Positions 24,288-32,400 of a DNA stretch of 33,580 nucleotides are shown piece by piece. The stretch is from contig CAIMNT010000214.1 of NCBI GenBank assembly GCA_903842855.1, positions 1 through 33,580 of the forward strand. The letters run 5' to 3'. How positions within the stretch are numbered: position 1 is the stretch's first letter; each line of letters opens with the position of its first letter. The notes under the pieces were generated by a model. That model was given only the letters and a program-made list of their open reading frames with translations. It was not told where the DNA came from and did no database searches. Position numbers and translations under genes: made by a program. Source of the stretch: an uncultured Actinomycetes bacterium. GTDB lineage: Bacteria; Actinomycetota; Actinomycetes; Nanopelagicales; Nanopelagicaceae.

Positions 24288-25484
24288 ATGTACCCACCAG
24301 GACGCGAGATTCTGCTCGGCGTAACTGGGGGTATCTCGGCATACAAATCATGCGATCTCTTGCGTCGACTACGCGATGAGGGCTACCTAGTAACGGTTGT
24401 TCCGACACGAGCTAGTCTCAACTTTGTTGGAATCGCCACATGGGAGGCCCTGTCAGCTCGTCCCGTCCCAGTCGATATTTGGAATAACGTGCACCAAGTT
24501 CCTCACATCTCACTTGCTAAGCGCGCCGATGCGATCGTAATCGCACCAGCTACCGCAGATCTTCTCGCCAAATGCGCCGCCGGTATCGCTGACGATCTTT
24601 TGACTAATGTACTTCTCGCTAGCCCTGCCCCAGTTCTCTTTGTTCCCGCCATGCACACCGAGATGTGGTTGAGTGCGGCTACACAGGAGAACGTTCGCCG
24701 CCTTAAAGAACGCGGTTTCATTGTGATGGAGCCCGAGGTCGGAAAACTGACCAGTGGGGACAGCGGAGTAGGTCGTTATCCAGAGAGTCCCACGATCATT
24801 AATTCACTCAGCGCGATGCTCGATCACCGCGCTGACCTCAAGGGGAGAAGGATTCTCATCTCAGCAGGTGGGACGAGAGAAGACATAGATCCAGTGCGCT
24901 ACATTGGAAATCACTCCTCGGGCAAACAGGGGTATGCCCTGGCGTATGCCGCCGCAACAAGAGGGGGCGAAGTCACTTTGGTCTCCGCCAACGCCTCCCT
25001 CCCTGACATCGAAGGGATAAAGACAATCCACGTTCGCAGCGCCATCGAGATGCAGAGTGCTTTAGAAAGCGAATTTGATAGCACGGATATTTTGATTATG
25101 GCTGCAGCTATCGCAGATGTGCGTCCTGCCCACGTAAGTGACGTAAAGATTTCCAAGGATGAGCTTTCTGAGATTGCTCTGACTCGAAACCCGGATATTA
25201 CACAGCTGCTATCGACCCGTAAGGTCAAGCAGGTCATGATTGGTTTCGCCGCCCAGACAAACACCGCCGAATCCGGTGGCTTGCATGCCGCTGCGAGTAA
25301 GTTGCAAGTTAAGGGTCTTGATTATATTTACTATAATGATGTATCTGGTGGTCAGATATTTGGTTCGGAGGAAACCCAAGGTGTGATCCTAGGCAGTGAT
25401 GGATCTAAACAACCTTTTCCGCGTGCATCTAAAATGACACTGGCGAACAAACTTCTAGATTTGGCCAAGAATAAGTTAGGTTAG
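24288..25484 (+). CDS. coaBC: Bifunctional phosphopantothenoylcysteine decarboxylase / phosphopantothenate-cysteine ligase
   Basis: Two consecutive steps of coenzyme A synthesis. The N-terminal flavoprotein (CoaC) half shows GVTGGISAYKSCDLLRRL, the catalytic His73 in PHISLAKRAD, APATADLLAKCAAG and PAMHTEMW; the C-terminal CoaB half (from about residue 185) has SAGGTREDIDPVRYIGNHSSG and RNPDITQLL. At the flap where E. coli has a catalytic Cys the sequence reads LTSGDSGVGR, a variant I recall from other actinobacterial CoaBC. At 398 residues it is normal. No Shine-Dalgarno precedes ATG 24288; a TAATTT box at 24273-24278 could give a transcript with a 3-base leader, but this is weaker than the other promoter calls. 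Confidence 0.95.
   Translation: MYPPGREILLGVTGGISAYKSCDLLRRLRDEGYLVTVVPTRASLNFVGIATWEALSARPVPVDIWNNVHQVPHISLAKRADAIVIAPATADLLAKCAAGIADDLLTNVLLASPAPVLFVPAMHTEMWLSAATQENVRRLKERGFIVMEPEVGKLTSGDSGVGRYPESPTIINSLSAMLDHRADLKGRRILISAGGTREDIDPVRYIGNHSSGKQGYALAYAAATRGGEVTLVSANASLPDIEGIKTIHVRSAIEMQSALESEFDSTDILIMAAAIADVRPAHVSDVKISKDELSEIALTRNPDITQLLSTRKVKQVMIGFAAQTNTAESGGLHAAASKLQVKGLDYIYYNDVSGGQIFGSEETQGVILGSDGSKQPFPRASKMTLANKLLDLAKNKLG
25477..25482 (+). promoter_or_regulatory. Predicted -10 box, leaderless promoter of metK
   Basis: TAGGTT, six bases (AGCCCA), then ATG at 25489. The box sits over the last codons and stop of coaBC, so the promoter would be inside the upstream gene. No Shine-Dalgarno is present in the four-base gap. 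Confidence 0.55.
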
Positions 25485-25488
25485 CCCA

Positions 25489-26682
25489 ATGACTAAGCGC
25501 CTTTTCACATCTGAGTCCGTAACAGAGGGCCATCCCGACAAGATTGCAGATCAAATTTCCGATGCCATTCTTGATTCACTCCTGAGCCAAGATATCAAGA
25601 GCCGTGTAGCGGTTGAAACCTTAATAACCACTGGTCAAGTTCATGTTGCTGGAGAGGTAACCACAAAGGGTTACGCAGATGTGATGAGCATCGTGCGGGA
25701 TACTGTACTTGAAATTGGTTACGACTCATCGGATAAAGGCTTTGATGGAAATTCCTGTGGCGTATCACTCTCGATCGGGCAGCAATCTAGTGATATCGCG
25801 CAAGGCGTGAATTCCGCCTTTGAAAATCGCGTCTCTTCCTCCCAAGATCCTTTGGATTTACAAGGAGCGGGCGACCAAGGGCTGATGTTCGGTTATGCCT
25901 GCCAAGATACCGCCGAGCTCATGCCTCTGCCTATCTCGCTAGCTCATCAGCTCTCTCAACAACTTGCCCACGTTCGCAAAACAGGAGAGCTTGATTACCT
26001 CCGTCCAGATGGAAAGACTCAAGTCACCATTGAGTACGACGGGAATCGGGCAGTTGCGCTCAATACGATCGTTATCTCCTCGCAGCATGCTGCACATGTT
26101 GATCTCACTACACAGCTATCACCAGACCTTGAGAGGTTGGTGATAGCTCCAGTCCTATCAGAGTTAGAACTTGATCACTCCAACGTGCGCATTCTCATCA
26201 ACCCAACTGGTCGTTTTGTGACGGGTGGTCCCATGGGGGATGCAGGGCTCACTGGTCGCAAAATCATCGTTGATACTTATGGCGGAATGGCACGTCATGG
26301 CGGGGGAGCTTTCTCCGGAAAGGATCCTTCAAAGGTCGATCGATCTGCCGCCTATGCGATGCGCTGGGTTGCGAAGAATGTCGTCGCTGCCGGGTTAGCT
26401 TCACGCTGTGAAGTACAAGTTGCCTATGCAATTGGAAAGGCTCAGCCCGTTGGTCTCTTTGTTGAATGCTTCGGAACAGAGAAAGTTCCAGTTATTCAGA
26501 TTGAGTCAGCGATTGAACAAGTGTTTGACCTACGTCCTGCAGCCATCATTCGCGATCTGGATCTCTTGCGTCCGATATATCAAAAGACTGCAAGTTACGG
26601 CCATTTTGGGCGCGAACTTCCGCAATTCTCATGGGAGAAGAGTGATCGAAGTGCGCTCCTACAGAAGGCTGTTCAAGGCTAG
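25489..26682 (+). CDS. metK: S-adenosylmethionine synthetase
   Basis: Makes SAM from methionine and ATP. The N-terminus TSESVTEGHPDKIADQISDA supplies the ATP/Mg-binding His and Asp; GAGDQGLMFGYAC is the first PROSITE-type signature and GGGAFSGKDPSKVDRSA the second, glycine-rich P-loop-like signature. At 397 residues it is a full-length bacterial enzyme with no breaks. It is the SAM source for RsmB encoded 3.4 kb downstream. The gene appears to carry its own leaderless promoter within the end of coaBC, so its expression may be uncoupled from the pyr-gmk transcript. Confidence 0.97.
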   Translation: MTKRLFTSESVTEGHPDKIADQISDAILDSLLSQDIKSRVAVETLITTGQVHVAGEVTTKGYADVMSIVRDTVLEIGYDSSDKGFDGNSCGVSLSIGQQSSDIAQGVNSAFENRVSSSQDPLDLQGAGDQGLMFGYACQDTAELMPLPISLAHQLSQQLAHVRKTGELDYLRPDGKTQVTIEYDGNRAVALNTIVISSQHAAHVDLTTQLSPDLERLVIAPVLSELELDHSNVRILINPTGRFVTGGPMGDAGLTGRKIIVDTYGGMARHGGGAFSGKDPSKVDRSAAYAMRWVAKNVVAAGLASRCEVQVAYAIGKAQPVGLFVECFGTEKVPVIQIESAIEQVFDLRPAAIIRDLDLLRPIYQKTASYGHFGRELPQFSWEKSDRSALLQKAVQG

Positions 26683-26688
26683 TTCGCC

Positions 26689-28569
26689 GTGGCTGAGTTA
26701 AAGCCACTCAAGCTCAAAGCGCAGAGCGCGCAGATCACTCGTCCCTTGGCAAGTGAAGAACCTTTCGTTCGCGTGCTCGTAGATCACCAGATTCCGCATC
26801 TTGACAAGATATATGAATACACCGTGCCGCAAGATTTCAGTAGCGCAACTCAAATTGGTGCCTTAGTTGAGATTGAGTTTGGACACTCGCTCACCCAAGG
26901 CATAATTCTTTCCCGTTCTACCGAGAGCGAAAACGCTGGAAAACTTAAACAGATCAGGAAGATCCTCTCCCAAGAGCCTTACATTCTCGAGCAACAGATT
27001 TCATTAATTTCGTCCGCCAGCAGACTGTACGGTGCTTCAGAATGGGATTTCATTCGAAGTACTGTCCCGCCGTTCTCAAAACAAGGGGAGAGGCAACCCC
27101 TTGAAAATCCGAATCAAGATACTAAGCCGCGGAGTACAGCTAACCTACCTGAGTCATTACAGGAGATTTTATCGAGTACTGCGCACTTGAACTGTGCCAT
27201 TGAGCTTCCTATCTCCACTCCCTATTGGCAGATCGCGTCACAGATCGGGTTGGAGCGGGGGAGATTCGGACCGGTCTTGTTTCTCTTGCCCAACGAAAGA
27301 GAACTCAACCTCTTCGAACGCTACCTCACAGCTCTTGGAGAAGATGTCGTGAGCGTGCGATCGAGCGATCCGAAGAGTGAGCGCTATCGCAAATATTTAC
27401 GAAGTCGCTCTAGATCATACGGTTTCATTTTGGGTACACGGAGTTCCGCCTTGCTTCCACTTGTAGATGGTGGCTCCATCGTTCTAGTTGATGACGGCGA
27501 TGAGTCTCACTACGAACGCAAAGCGCCGACCTGGAACACTCGAGAATTAGTTCAGTTACGTGAATCGGACGGTTCAGTTCTTTATGTGAGTTCTAGCCTA
27601 AGTGCAGAGTTGGCGGATCGCGTGGAGCGAGGCGAATTACGCCTTTATCGCTTCCCGAAACCAACGTCACCTGCCTATACATCTGAGAAATCTTCAGGAG
27701 AGCGCGAGTATCACTCCATCATACGATCGGGTCTTGCTGAAGGCTCGGTACTCATCAGCGTCCTTGGGTCGGGATATGTAACCTCATTTTCTTGCCAAAA
27801 ATGTCGCAACATCGCTTTGTGCACCTGCGGCGCCAAACTCTTCATTCCTAGCCGCGGAATCAATCCACGATGCGCAACATGCACATCAGAATTTATTGAA
27901 TGGAAGTGCGCTTGGTGCCAAGAAAATAAGCCTCGAATCGTTCGAAGTGGAGTGAATCGTCACGCCGAAGAATTTGGTCGAGCATTTCCTCGTTATCCGG
28001 TGATCACATCAAGTGGTCTTAACCCAGTTCCAGAACTTCCGATGGGTAGAAATCTGGTCCTAAGCACTCCTGGCGTTGAACCACGTGGGATTTATGCCGC
28101 TCAAGTATTTCTTGATTTAGAAGTTCAACTTTTGCGCACAACCCTGCGAGCTAAAGAAGAGTTACGCCTTCATCTAGCGCGAAATCTCACCTCTCTTAAA
28201 CCTGGCGGGGCCGTCTACTTCTCGCTCTTGCCGAGCGATCCATTCCTACAGAGCATCTTGCGTGGAAATTCGCTCATAGCGGCAGAGCGCGAGATTGAGG
28301 AGCGCGACTCCGTCTCATTGCCTCCCCATTTTCTCGCCATCTTGATCCATGGGGAGGGGATCGAATCACTCATCAATGTTTTGAGCGACTTACCTAGCGT
28401 TCAAATGACCGGGCCTTTTTTACGAAATAAGAAGAAAACCCTGCTAGTCAAGGCACCGATGATAGATCGAGCAAGACTCGTAGAACTGTTGTCACAGATC
28501 AACAGGGTGCAAAGTATGCGTAAAGAGCCACTTTTGACCTATCAGATTAATCCCTATTCTTTGAATTGA
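26689..28569 (+). CDS. priA: PriA-like primosomal protein lacking helicase motifs
   Basis: Replication-restart protein of the actinobacterial type. The N-terminal DNA-binding domain (residues ~20-100, VLVDHQIPHLDKIYEYTVP) is recognisable, and a zinc region holds paired cysteines at C369/C372, C378/C380, C395/C398 and C407/C410. The helicase core is degenerate: no GxGxGKT Walker A is present (the region reads IGLERGRFGPVLFLLPNERE), and the DEAH box position reads VDDGDESH (267-274). It is therefore unlikely to hydrolyse ATP or unwind DNA, a known trait of actinobacterial PriA. At 626 residues it is shorter than E. coli PriA. The GTG start at 26689, six bases after metK, has a weak ribosome-binding site. 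Confidence 0.88.
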   Translation: MAELKPLKLKAQSAQITRPLASEEPFVRVLVDHQIPHLDKIYEYTVPQDFSSATQIGALVEIEFGHSLTQGIILSRSTESENAGKLKQIRKILSQEPYILEQQISLISSASRLYGASEWDFIRSTVPPFSKQGERQPLENPNQDTKPRSTANLPESLQEILSSTAHLNCAIELPISTPYWQIASQIGLERGRFGPVLFLLPNERELNLFERYLTALGEDVVSVRSSDPKSERYRKYLRSRSRSYGFILGTRSSALLPLVDGGSIVLVDDGDESHYERKAPTWNTRELVQLRESDGSVLYVSSSLSAELADRVERGELRLYRFPKPTSPAYTSEKSSGEREYHSIIRSGLAEGSVLISVLGSGYVTSFSCQKCRNIALCTCGAKLFIPSRGINPRCATCTSEFIEWKCAWCQENKPRIVRSGVNRHAEEFGRAFPRYPVITSSGLNPVPELPMGRNLVLSTPGVEPRGIYAAQVFLDLEVQLLRTTLRAKEELRLHLARNLTSLKPGGAVYFSLLPSDPFLQSILRGNSLIAAEREIEERDSVSLPPHFLAILIHGEGIESLINVLSDLPSVQMTGPFLRNKKKTLLVKAPMIDRARLVELLSQINRVQSMRKEPLLTYQINPYSLN

Positions 28570-28581
28570 GTTAGCCCCTAG

Positions 28582-28587
28582 TAGACT
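28582..28587 (+). promoter_or_regulatory. Predicted -10 box, leaderless promoter of def
   Basis: TAGACT, six bases, then ATG at 28594, with no Shine-Dalgarno. A partial -35 match TTGAAT lies at 28561-28566 with a short 15-base spacer. This would be the promoter for def-fmt-rsmB. Confidence 0.62.
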
Positions 28588-28593
28588 CTTCGT

Positions 28594-29154
28594 ATGTCTA
28601 TCCAGCCCATTCGTCTCTTTGGCGACCCTGTTCTGACGACTCCCGCATCCCCTGTTGCAGTTTTCGATAAAGAGCTGCGCAAGCTAGTCAAAGACCTAAC
28701 CGATACGATGAAAGATGCCCCTGGGGCGGGTCTAGCAGCACCGCAAATCGGCGTTCCGCTTCGCGTCTTTGTCTGGGATGTAGATGATGAGATTGGTCAT
28801 TTAATCAATCCATCGCTCTCGCTAAGTGAAGAGATGCAAGATGGACAAGAAGGATGTCTCTCCTTTCCTGACATCTATTTTGATACCCCCAGGGCTCTGC
28901 GCGTAGTGGCTCGCGGCATGAATATGCACGGGGAGCCAGTTACTGTCGAAGGCTCTGAGTACTTAGCTCGGGCGATTCAACATGAAACGGATCACTTGGA
29001 TGGGATCCTCTTTATTGATCGCATGCCAGGAGAATCTCGCAAACTTGCCATGAAGGAGATCAGGGAGAGCGAATGGTTTGGCTCTGCCGTAGCCCATGGT
29101 CGCGAACCCGTGATCAAGGTCTCTCCGCATGCCACCCGCGGCTTAGGAATATAG
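28594..29154 (+). CDS. def: Peptide deformylase
   Basis: Removes the N-formyl group from nascent proteins. All three metal-site motifs are intact: GAGLAAPQIG (motif I), EGCLS with metal ligand Cys88 (motif II) and QHETDHLDG with ligands His130 and His134 and catalytic Glu131 (motif III). At 186 residues it is normal. fmt, which adds the formyl group, follows six bases later; this def-fmt pairing is common across bacteria. Its ATG coincides with a predicted transcription start. Confidence 0.97.
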   Translation: MSIQPIRLFGDPVLTTPASPVAVFDKELRKLVKDLTDTMKDAPGAGLAAPQIGVPLRVFVWDVDDEIGHLINPSLSLSEEMQDGQEGCLSFPDIYFDTPRALRVVARGMNMHGEPVTVEGSEYLARAIQHETDHLDGILFIDRMPGESRKLAMKEIRESEWFGSAVAHGREPVIKVSPHATRGLGI

Positions 29155-29160
29155 GTTCTC

Positions 29161-30081
29161 TTGCAAATATCTGTAGCGTCATCTTCCCTAATAGCGGTCC
29201 CTATCGTTGAGGCGATCTTAGCCTCGGAGCACACTCTGGCATCTGTTATCTCCACCCCGGATAGAAAATCTGGACGAGGGCAGATTGAAACTCCTACCCC
29301 TTTGGCGAAATGGAGTGAGGATCAGGGTTTTATCGTCGCCAAACCGTATGACACTCCAACCTTGAACCAACATCTCCTAGCGGTACAACCCCAACTGATC
29401 ATCACCGCCTCCTATGGTCGATTGATACCCGTTGAAGTTCTGCATGGACCGCGTTTTGGTTGGCTTAACGTGCATTTCTCCCTTTTACCTAGATGGCGTG
29501 GGGCAGCCCCGGTCCAATGGGCACTGCTTGAAGGAGATGCCGTCACTGGGATCTCAATCTTCAAGCTAGATAAAGGGATGGATACCGGTCCCATCTATCT
29601 TCAAGAGGAAGTCGAAATTGGTCAGAATGACACATCCACTGATCTCCTAGATCGGATGAGTCAGGTGGCCGCAGCCCGAATCATGGATGTTGTGGCCGAT
29701 ATTCGAAAGGGAGTTAAGCCCAGACCACAACCTGCAGCCGGTGTAACTCTTGCGCCAAAGATCTCGAAGGAGATGGCTAAAATTGATTGGTCGACGGGAG
29801 CGGATGCAATACTCCGTCAGGTTCGGGCCTTAGATGAACGCCCTGGTACCTGGTCAACTTTCCGTACAGAACGAGTTGCCATTCATAAACTTCACGAATC
29901 ACTCCTTCCTAATTCCCTTAAGAAACCGGGTGAGATCGCTTTAGTAGATTCCTCACTCTTGGTTCGATGTGCCGATAGCGTCCTAGAAATATCTGAATTG
30001 ACCCCCGCGGGAAAGAAGAGGATGTCGGGAGCCGACTTCGCAAGAGGTGCTCGTCTGAATCCAGGAGAGAGCTTCGAGTAG
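29161..30081 (+). CDS. fmt: Methionyl-tRNA formyltransferase
   Basis: Formylates initiator Met-tRNA with 10-formyl-THF. The catalytic set is visible: Asn103 and His105 in NVHFSLLPRWRGAAP and Asp141 in KGMDTGPI, with the usual spacing. The C-terminal OB-like tRNA-binding domain (from about residue 200) ends with GADFARGARLNPGE. The TTG start at 29161 is preferred because the protein then opens QISVASSSLIAVPIVEAI, aligning with the family's first beta strand; there is no nearer ATG. At 306 residues it is normal. It shares one base with the GTG start of rsmB. Confidence 0.95.
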   Translation: MQISVASSSLIAVPIVEAILASEHTLASVISTPDRKSGRGQIETPTPLAKWSEDQGFIVAKPYDTPTLNQHLLAVQPQLIITASYGRLIPVEVLHGPRFGWLNVHFSLLPRWRGAAPVQWALLEGDAVTGISIFKLDKGMDTGPIYLQEEVEIGQNDTSTDLLDRMSQVAAARIMDVVADIRKGVKPRPQPAAGVTLAPKISKEMAKIDWSTGADAILRQVRALDERPGTWSTFRTERVAIHKLHESLLPNSLKKPGEIALVDSSLLVRCADSVLEISELTPAGKKRMSGADFARGARLNPGESFE

Positions 30082-31433
30082 TGGCCAACGTCGGGAAGAA
30101 ACCCATGGCGGAACCGGCACGATTGCTCGTCTTCCAATTGCTCACTCAAGTAAATCGTCAAGGGGCATACGCAAACTTGCGACTTCCTGAACTTTTGGCG
30201 CAGTCGACTCTTGCGGAGCGAGATAGGGCATTTGCTACTGAACTTGGATACGGAACGTTGCGAATGCAAGGTAAACATGACGCTCTCATCAAGAGACATA
30301 TTGATAGACCCTTTGAAGAAGTAGATCCAGGAATTATCGACATCTTGCGTATGGGGATTCATCAAGTCAAAGAGATGCGGGTTCCAGATCATGCTGCGGT
30401 GAGTGAAACTGTGGAAGTAGCGCGAGCAACCATTGGTGAGTCGAGAGCAAGCTTCGTGAACGCCATACTGCGGAAGGCAACTTCGGATAGCACCTTCGAA
30501 TCAGATTTAGCTTCTATTTCAGATGAAAAGAAGAGGCTCGCATCTATCTACTCGCACCCCGAGTGGGAGGTCGCAGCTTTCTACGACCAACTGCGTGACT
30601 GGCAAAGGGTAGAAGATCTACTTGCAGCTAATAACCGCCCGGTCAAACCACATCTGATTGCTTGGTCTGGAAGAAGTACAAAAGAGGAATTAATGGAAGA
30701 GGGCGGAGAGGTTCTTGATTGGACTGAGCGCGGTGTGCTTTCAGCCAAGATGCCAGGACTATACAAGGCAGTCCGCGAGCGCCGAGCAGGTGTACAAGAT
30801 CGAGGATCTCAACTGGTCTCGAAGATCTTCCTAAACACTGCAAAAGATTCGATCGTGCCGCTCACTTGGCTAGATATGTGTGCTGGTCCGGGAGGCAAAG
30901 CTTCTGCAATTTTTTCGGAGTTGTTACAAACTCGCCCAGGTGATCAGTTCACCGCTAATGAGCCAAGCGAACATCGCGCCAAACTTGTTGCACAGGTGAT
31001 TCCCCACGAACACGTAATTAGTTATCCGGGTCAAGATCTACCCAGCCTAGGTATTACCTATGACCGAATCATTATTGATGCGCCATGCACCGGATTGGGT
31101 GCGTTGCGACGCAGACCCGAAGCGCGATGGAGAAGAACTCCTCAAGACCTTAAAGAGTTAGTGCACACGCAAAAGGAGCTACTTACTGCAGGATTGCAGT
31201 TATTGAGACCCGGGGGAGTGTTGGCCTATGTCACCTGTTCGCCCCATCTACTTGAGACTAAGGCACAGATTTTAGAAGTGCTGCACCGTAACCCCGATTT
31301 GCATCTGTTGGGTGTTGAAGATTTCCTTCCAGCAGGCGTGCCCCACCGTGTTATTACAGAGCAGGGAGCCTTGCAGTTGTGGACTGATACAGATGATTCC
31401 GACTCGATGTTTATGGCCTTCCTAACTCGTTAA
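30081..31433 (+). CDS. rsmB: 16S rRNA (cytosine-967-C5)-methyltransferase RsmB
   Basis: SAM-dependent RNA m5C methyltransferase. A NusB-like RNA-binding domain occupies roughly residues 10-140 (AFATELGYGTLRMQGKHDALI, VPDHAAVSETVEVAR). The catalytic domain has the SAM loop DMCAGPGGKAS, the motif IV Cys336 in DAPCTGLGALRRRPE and the nucleophile Cys386 in VTCSPH. At 450 residues it is typical of the actinobacterial Fmu/Sun type. It starts on GTG 30081, overlapping the fmt stop by one base (TAGTG), so it belongs to the def-fmt-rsmB transcript; rpe downstream has its own promoter motif. Confidence 0.95.
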   Translation: MANVGKKPMAEPARLLVFQLLTQVNRQGAYANLRLPELLAQSTLAERDRAFATELGYGTLRMQGKHDALIKRHIDRPFEEVDPGIIDILRMGIHQVKEMRVPDHAAVSETVEVARATIGESRASFVNAILRKATSDSTFESDLASISDEKKRLASIYSHPEWEVAAFYDQLRDWQRVEDLLAANNRPVKPHLIAWSGRSTKEELMEEGGEVLDWTERGVLSAKMPGLYKAVRERRAGVQDRGSQLVSKIFLNTAKDSIVPLTWLDMCAGPGGKASAIFSELLQTRPGDQFTANEPSEHRAKLVAQVIPHEHVISYPGQDLPSLGITYDRIIIDAPCTGLGALRRRPEARWRRTPQDLKELVHTQKELLTAGLQLLRPGGVLAYVTCSPHLLETKAQILEVLHRNPDLHLLGVEDFLPAGVPHRVITEQGALQLWTDTDDSDSMFMAFLTR

Positions 31434-31444
31434 GTCCCTTTCGG

Positions 31445-31450
31445 TAGAGT
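31445..31450 (+). promoter_or_regulatory. Predicted -10 box, leaderless promoter of rpe
   Basis: TAGAGT, six bases, then ATG at 31457; no Shine-Dalgarno in the 23-base gap after rsmB. Confidence 0.62.
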
Positions 31451-31456
31451 ATCTAC

Positions 31457-32113
31457 ATGGCGATTCGGATCTGTCCTAGCATTCTCAATGCCGATCACTC
31501 GCAACTCCATAATGAGATTCACCGAGTTGCAACCGCTGATCTATTACATCTCGATGTGATGGACAATATCTTTGTGCCGAACAAAACCTTCACTTTGGAA
31601 GAGTGCGCGGAAATCATCGCTGATTCAGATATACCCGTGGACTCACATCTCATGATCGCAGATCCAGATACCTCTGCAATTAAATATGCGCAAGCAGGAA
31701 GTGCCAGTGTTACCTTTCACTTTGAGGCGAGCCAAAACCCTCGCGCAACAATTCTGCAATTGAAGGCGAGCGGAGTTCGCGTTGGAGTGGCAATCAAACC
31801 CAAGACAACTTTTGAGAGAGTTGCCGATCTGCTTGAACATATCGACATGCTTCTCATCATGACCGTGGAACCTGGATTCGGCGGGCAGAGCTTCATGGCC
31901 GATCAACTGCCAAAGATTTCAGAGGCTCGGAGAGCTCTCCTAGAGCTGGGTGGCTCTGTGCCGTGGCTTCAGGTGGATGGAGGAATATCACTTGAGACGA
32001 TAGCTCTGGCATCTCAGGCTGGAGCAGATACCTTTGTGGCGGGAAGCGCGATCTACAAGGCCAAGAGCCCCGCAGAGATGATTGCCGCACTCAGGGTTGC
32101 AGCCACCATCTAA
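31457..32113 (+). CDS. rpe: Ribulose-phosphate 3-epimerase
   Basis: Interconverts ribulose 5-phosphate and xylulose 5-phosphate in the pentose phosphate pathway. The (beta/alpha)8 barrel has CPSILNAD, metal ligands His31 and Asp33 in LHLDVMD, His64 in DSHLMI, the MTVEPGFGGQSFM loop, the second Asp in LQVDGGIS, and phosphate-binding VAGSAIY. The usual DVMDGHFVPN or DVMDNHFVPN reads DVMDNIFVPN here; the substituted His is not a metal ligand. At 218 residues it is normal. In many actinobacteria it sits directly before the riboflavin operon; here it precedes an FMN riboswitch and transporter. Confidence 0.96.
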   Translation: MAIRICPSILNADHSQLHNEIHRVATADLLHLDVMDNIFVPNKTFTLEECAEIIADSDIPVDSHLMIADPDTSAIKYAQAGSASVTFHFEASQNPRATILQLKASGVRVGVAIKPKTTFERVADLLEHIDMLLIMTVEPGFGGQSFMADQLPKISEARRALLELGGSVPWLQVDGGISLETIALASQAGADTFVAGSAIYKAKSPAEMIAALRVAATI

Positions 32114-32117
32114 CCGT

Positions 32118-32123
32118 TAGAGT
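32118..32123 (+). promoter_or_regulatory. Candidate -10 box upstream of the FMN riboswitch
   Basis: TAGAGT, identical to the rpe box, just after the rpe stop. By the same spacing transcription would start near 32130, about 27 bases before the riboswitch P1 stem. No clear -35 box. The hexamer alone is short, so this is a tentative call. Confidence 0.4.
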
Positions 32124-32156
32124 GGAATTTTGTACTCCCTGTGAGACAATTAGCCC

Positions 32157-32283
32157 ACGTTGTTCCGGGGTCGGTGTAATTCCGAACCGGCGGTTAAAGT
32201 CCGCGACCCGATGGCATCCAGTTATCGGTGGATTTGGTGAAATTCCAGAACCGACGGTGAAAGTCCGGATGAGAGGGACACGT
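32157..32283 (+). ncRNA. FMN riboswitch (RFN element)
   Basis: The closing P1 stem pairs ACGTTGTTCC (32157-32166) with GGGACACGT (32275-32283) with one bulged T and one G-U. Inside are the conserved RFN blocks: TTCCGGGGTCGGTGTAATTCC, here in parts GGTGTAATTCCGAACCGGCGG and AGTCCGCGACCC, then GGTGAAATTCCAGAACCGACG, and finally AAAGTCCGGATGAGAGGGA. These match the FMN aptamer consensus almost base for base. It lies in the 287-base gap between rpe and the RibM-type transporter gene, so FMN is expected to repress riboflavin uptake. The 117 bases downstream carry no GC-rich stem with a U-tract, favouring translational over transcriptional control. Confidence 0.96.
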
Positions 32284-32299
32284 AGAGGTTAGATTCATT

Positions 32300-32325
32300 T
32301 TCAATTGGATCAATGTTCAATTGAA
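32300..32325 (+). promoter_or_regulatory. AT-rich hairpin in the riboswitch expression platform
   Basis: TTCAATTG (32300-32307) and CAATTGAA (32318-32325) form a perfect 8-bp stem around a 10-base loop. It lies between the aptamer and the start codon. It lacks a U-tract and GC content for an intrinsic terminator. Further down, CTACCCC (32354-32360) could pair with the GGGGG Shine-Dalgarno at 32388-32392; how these elements switch is not resolved from sequence. Confidence 0.45.
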
Positions 32326-32400
32326 TTACTCTTGAATCGCGCCTTCATGTGGCTACCCCGGAGTATGCGCTGAAACTAAAGAAAAAAGGGGGAACAACAA

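Noticed and set aside
32114..32400. tRNA or small RNA gene in the longest intergenic gap
   Set aside because: The gap is explained by the FMN aptamer and its platform; no tRNA arms or T-loop consensus are present here or in any other gap.
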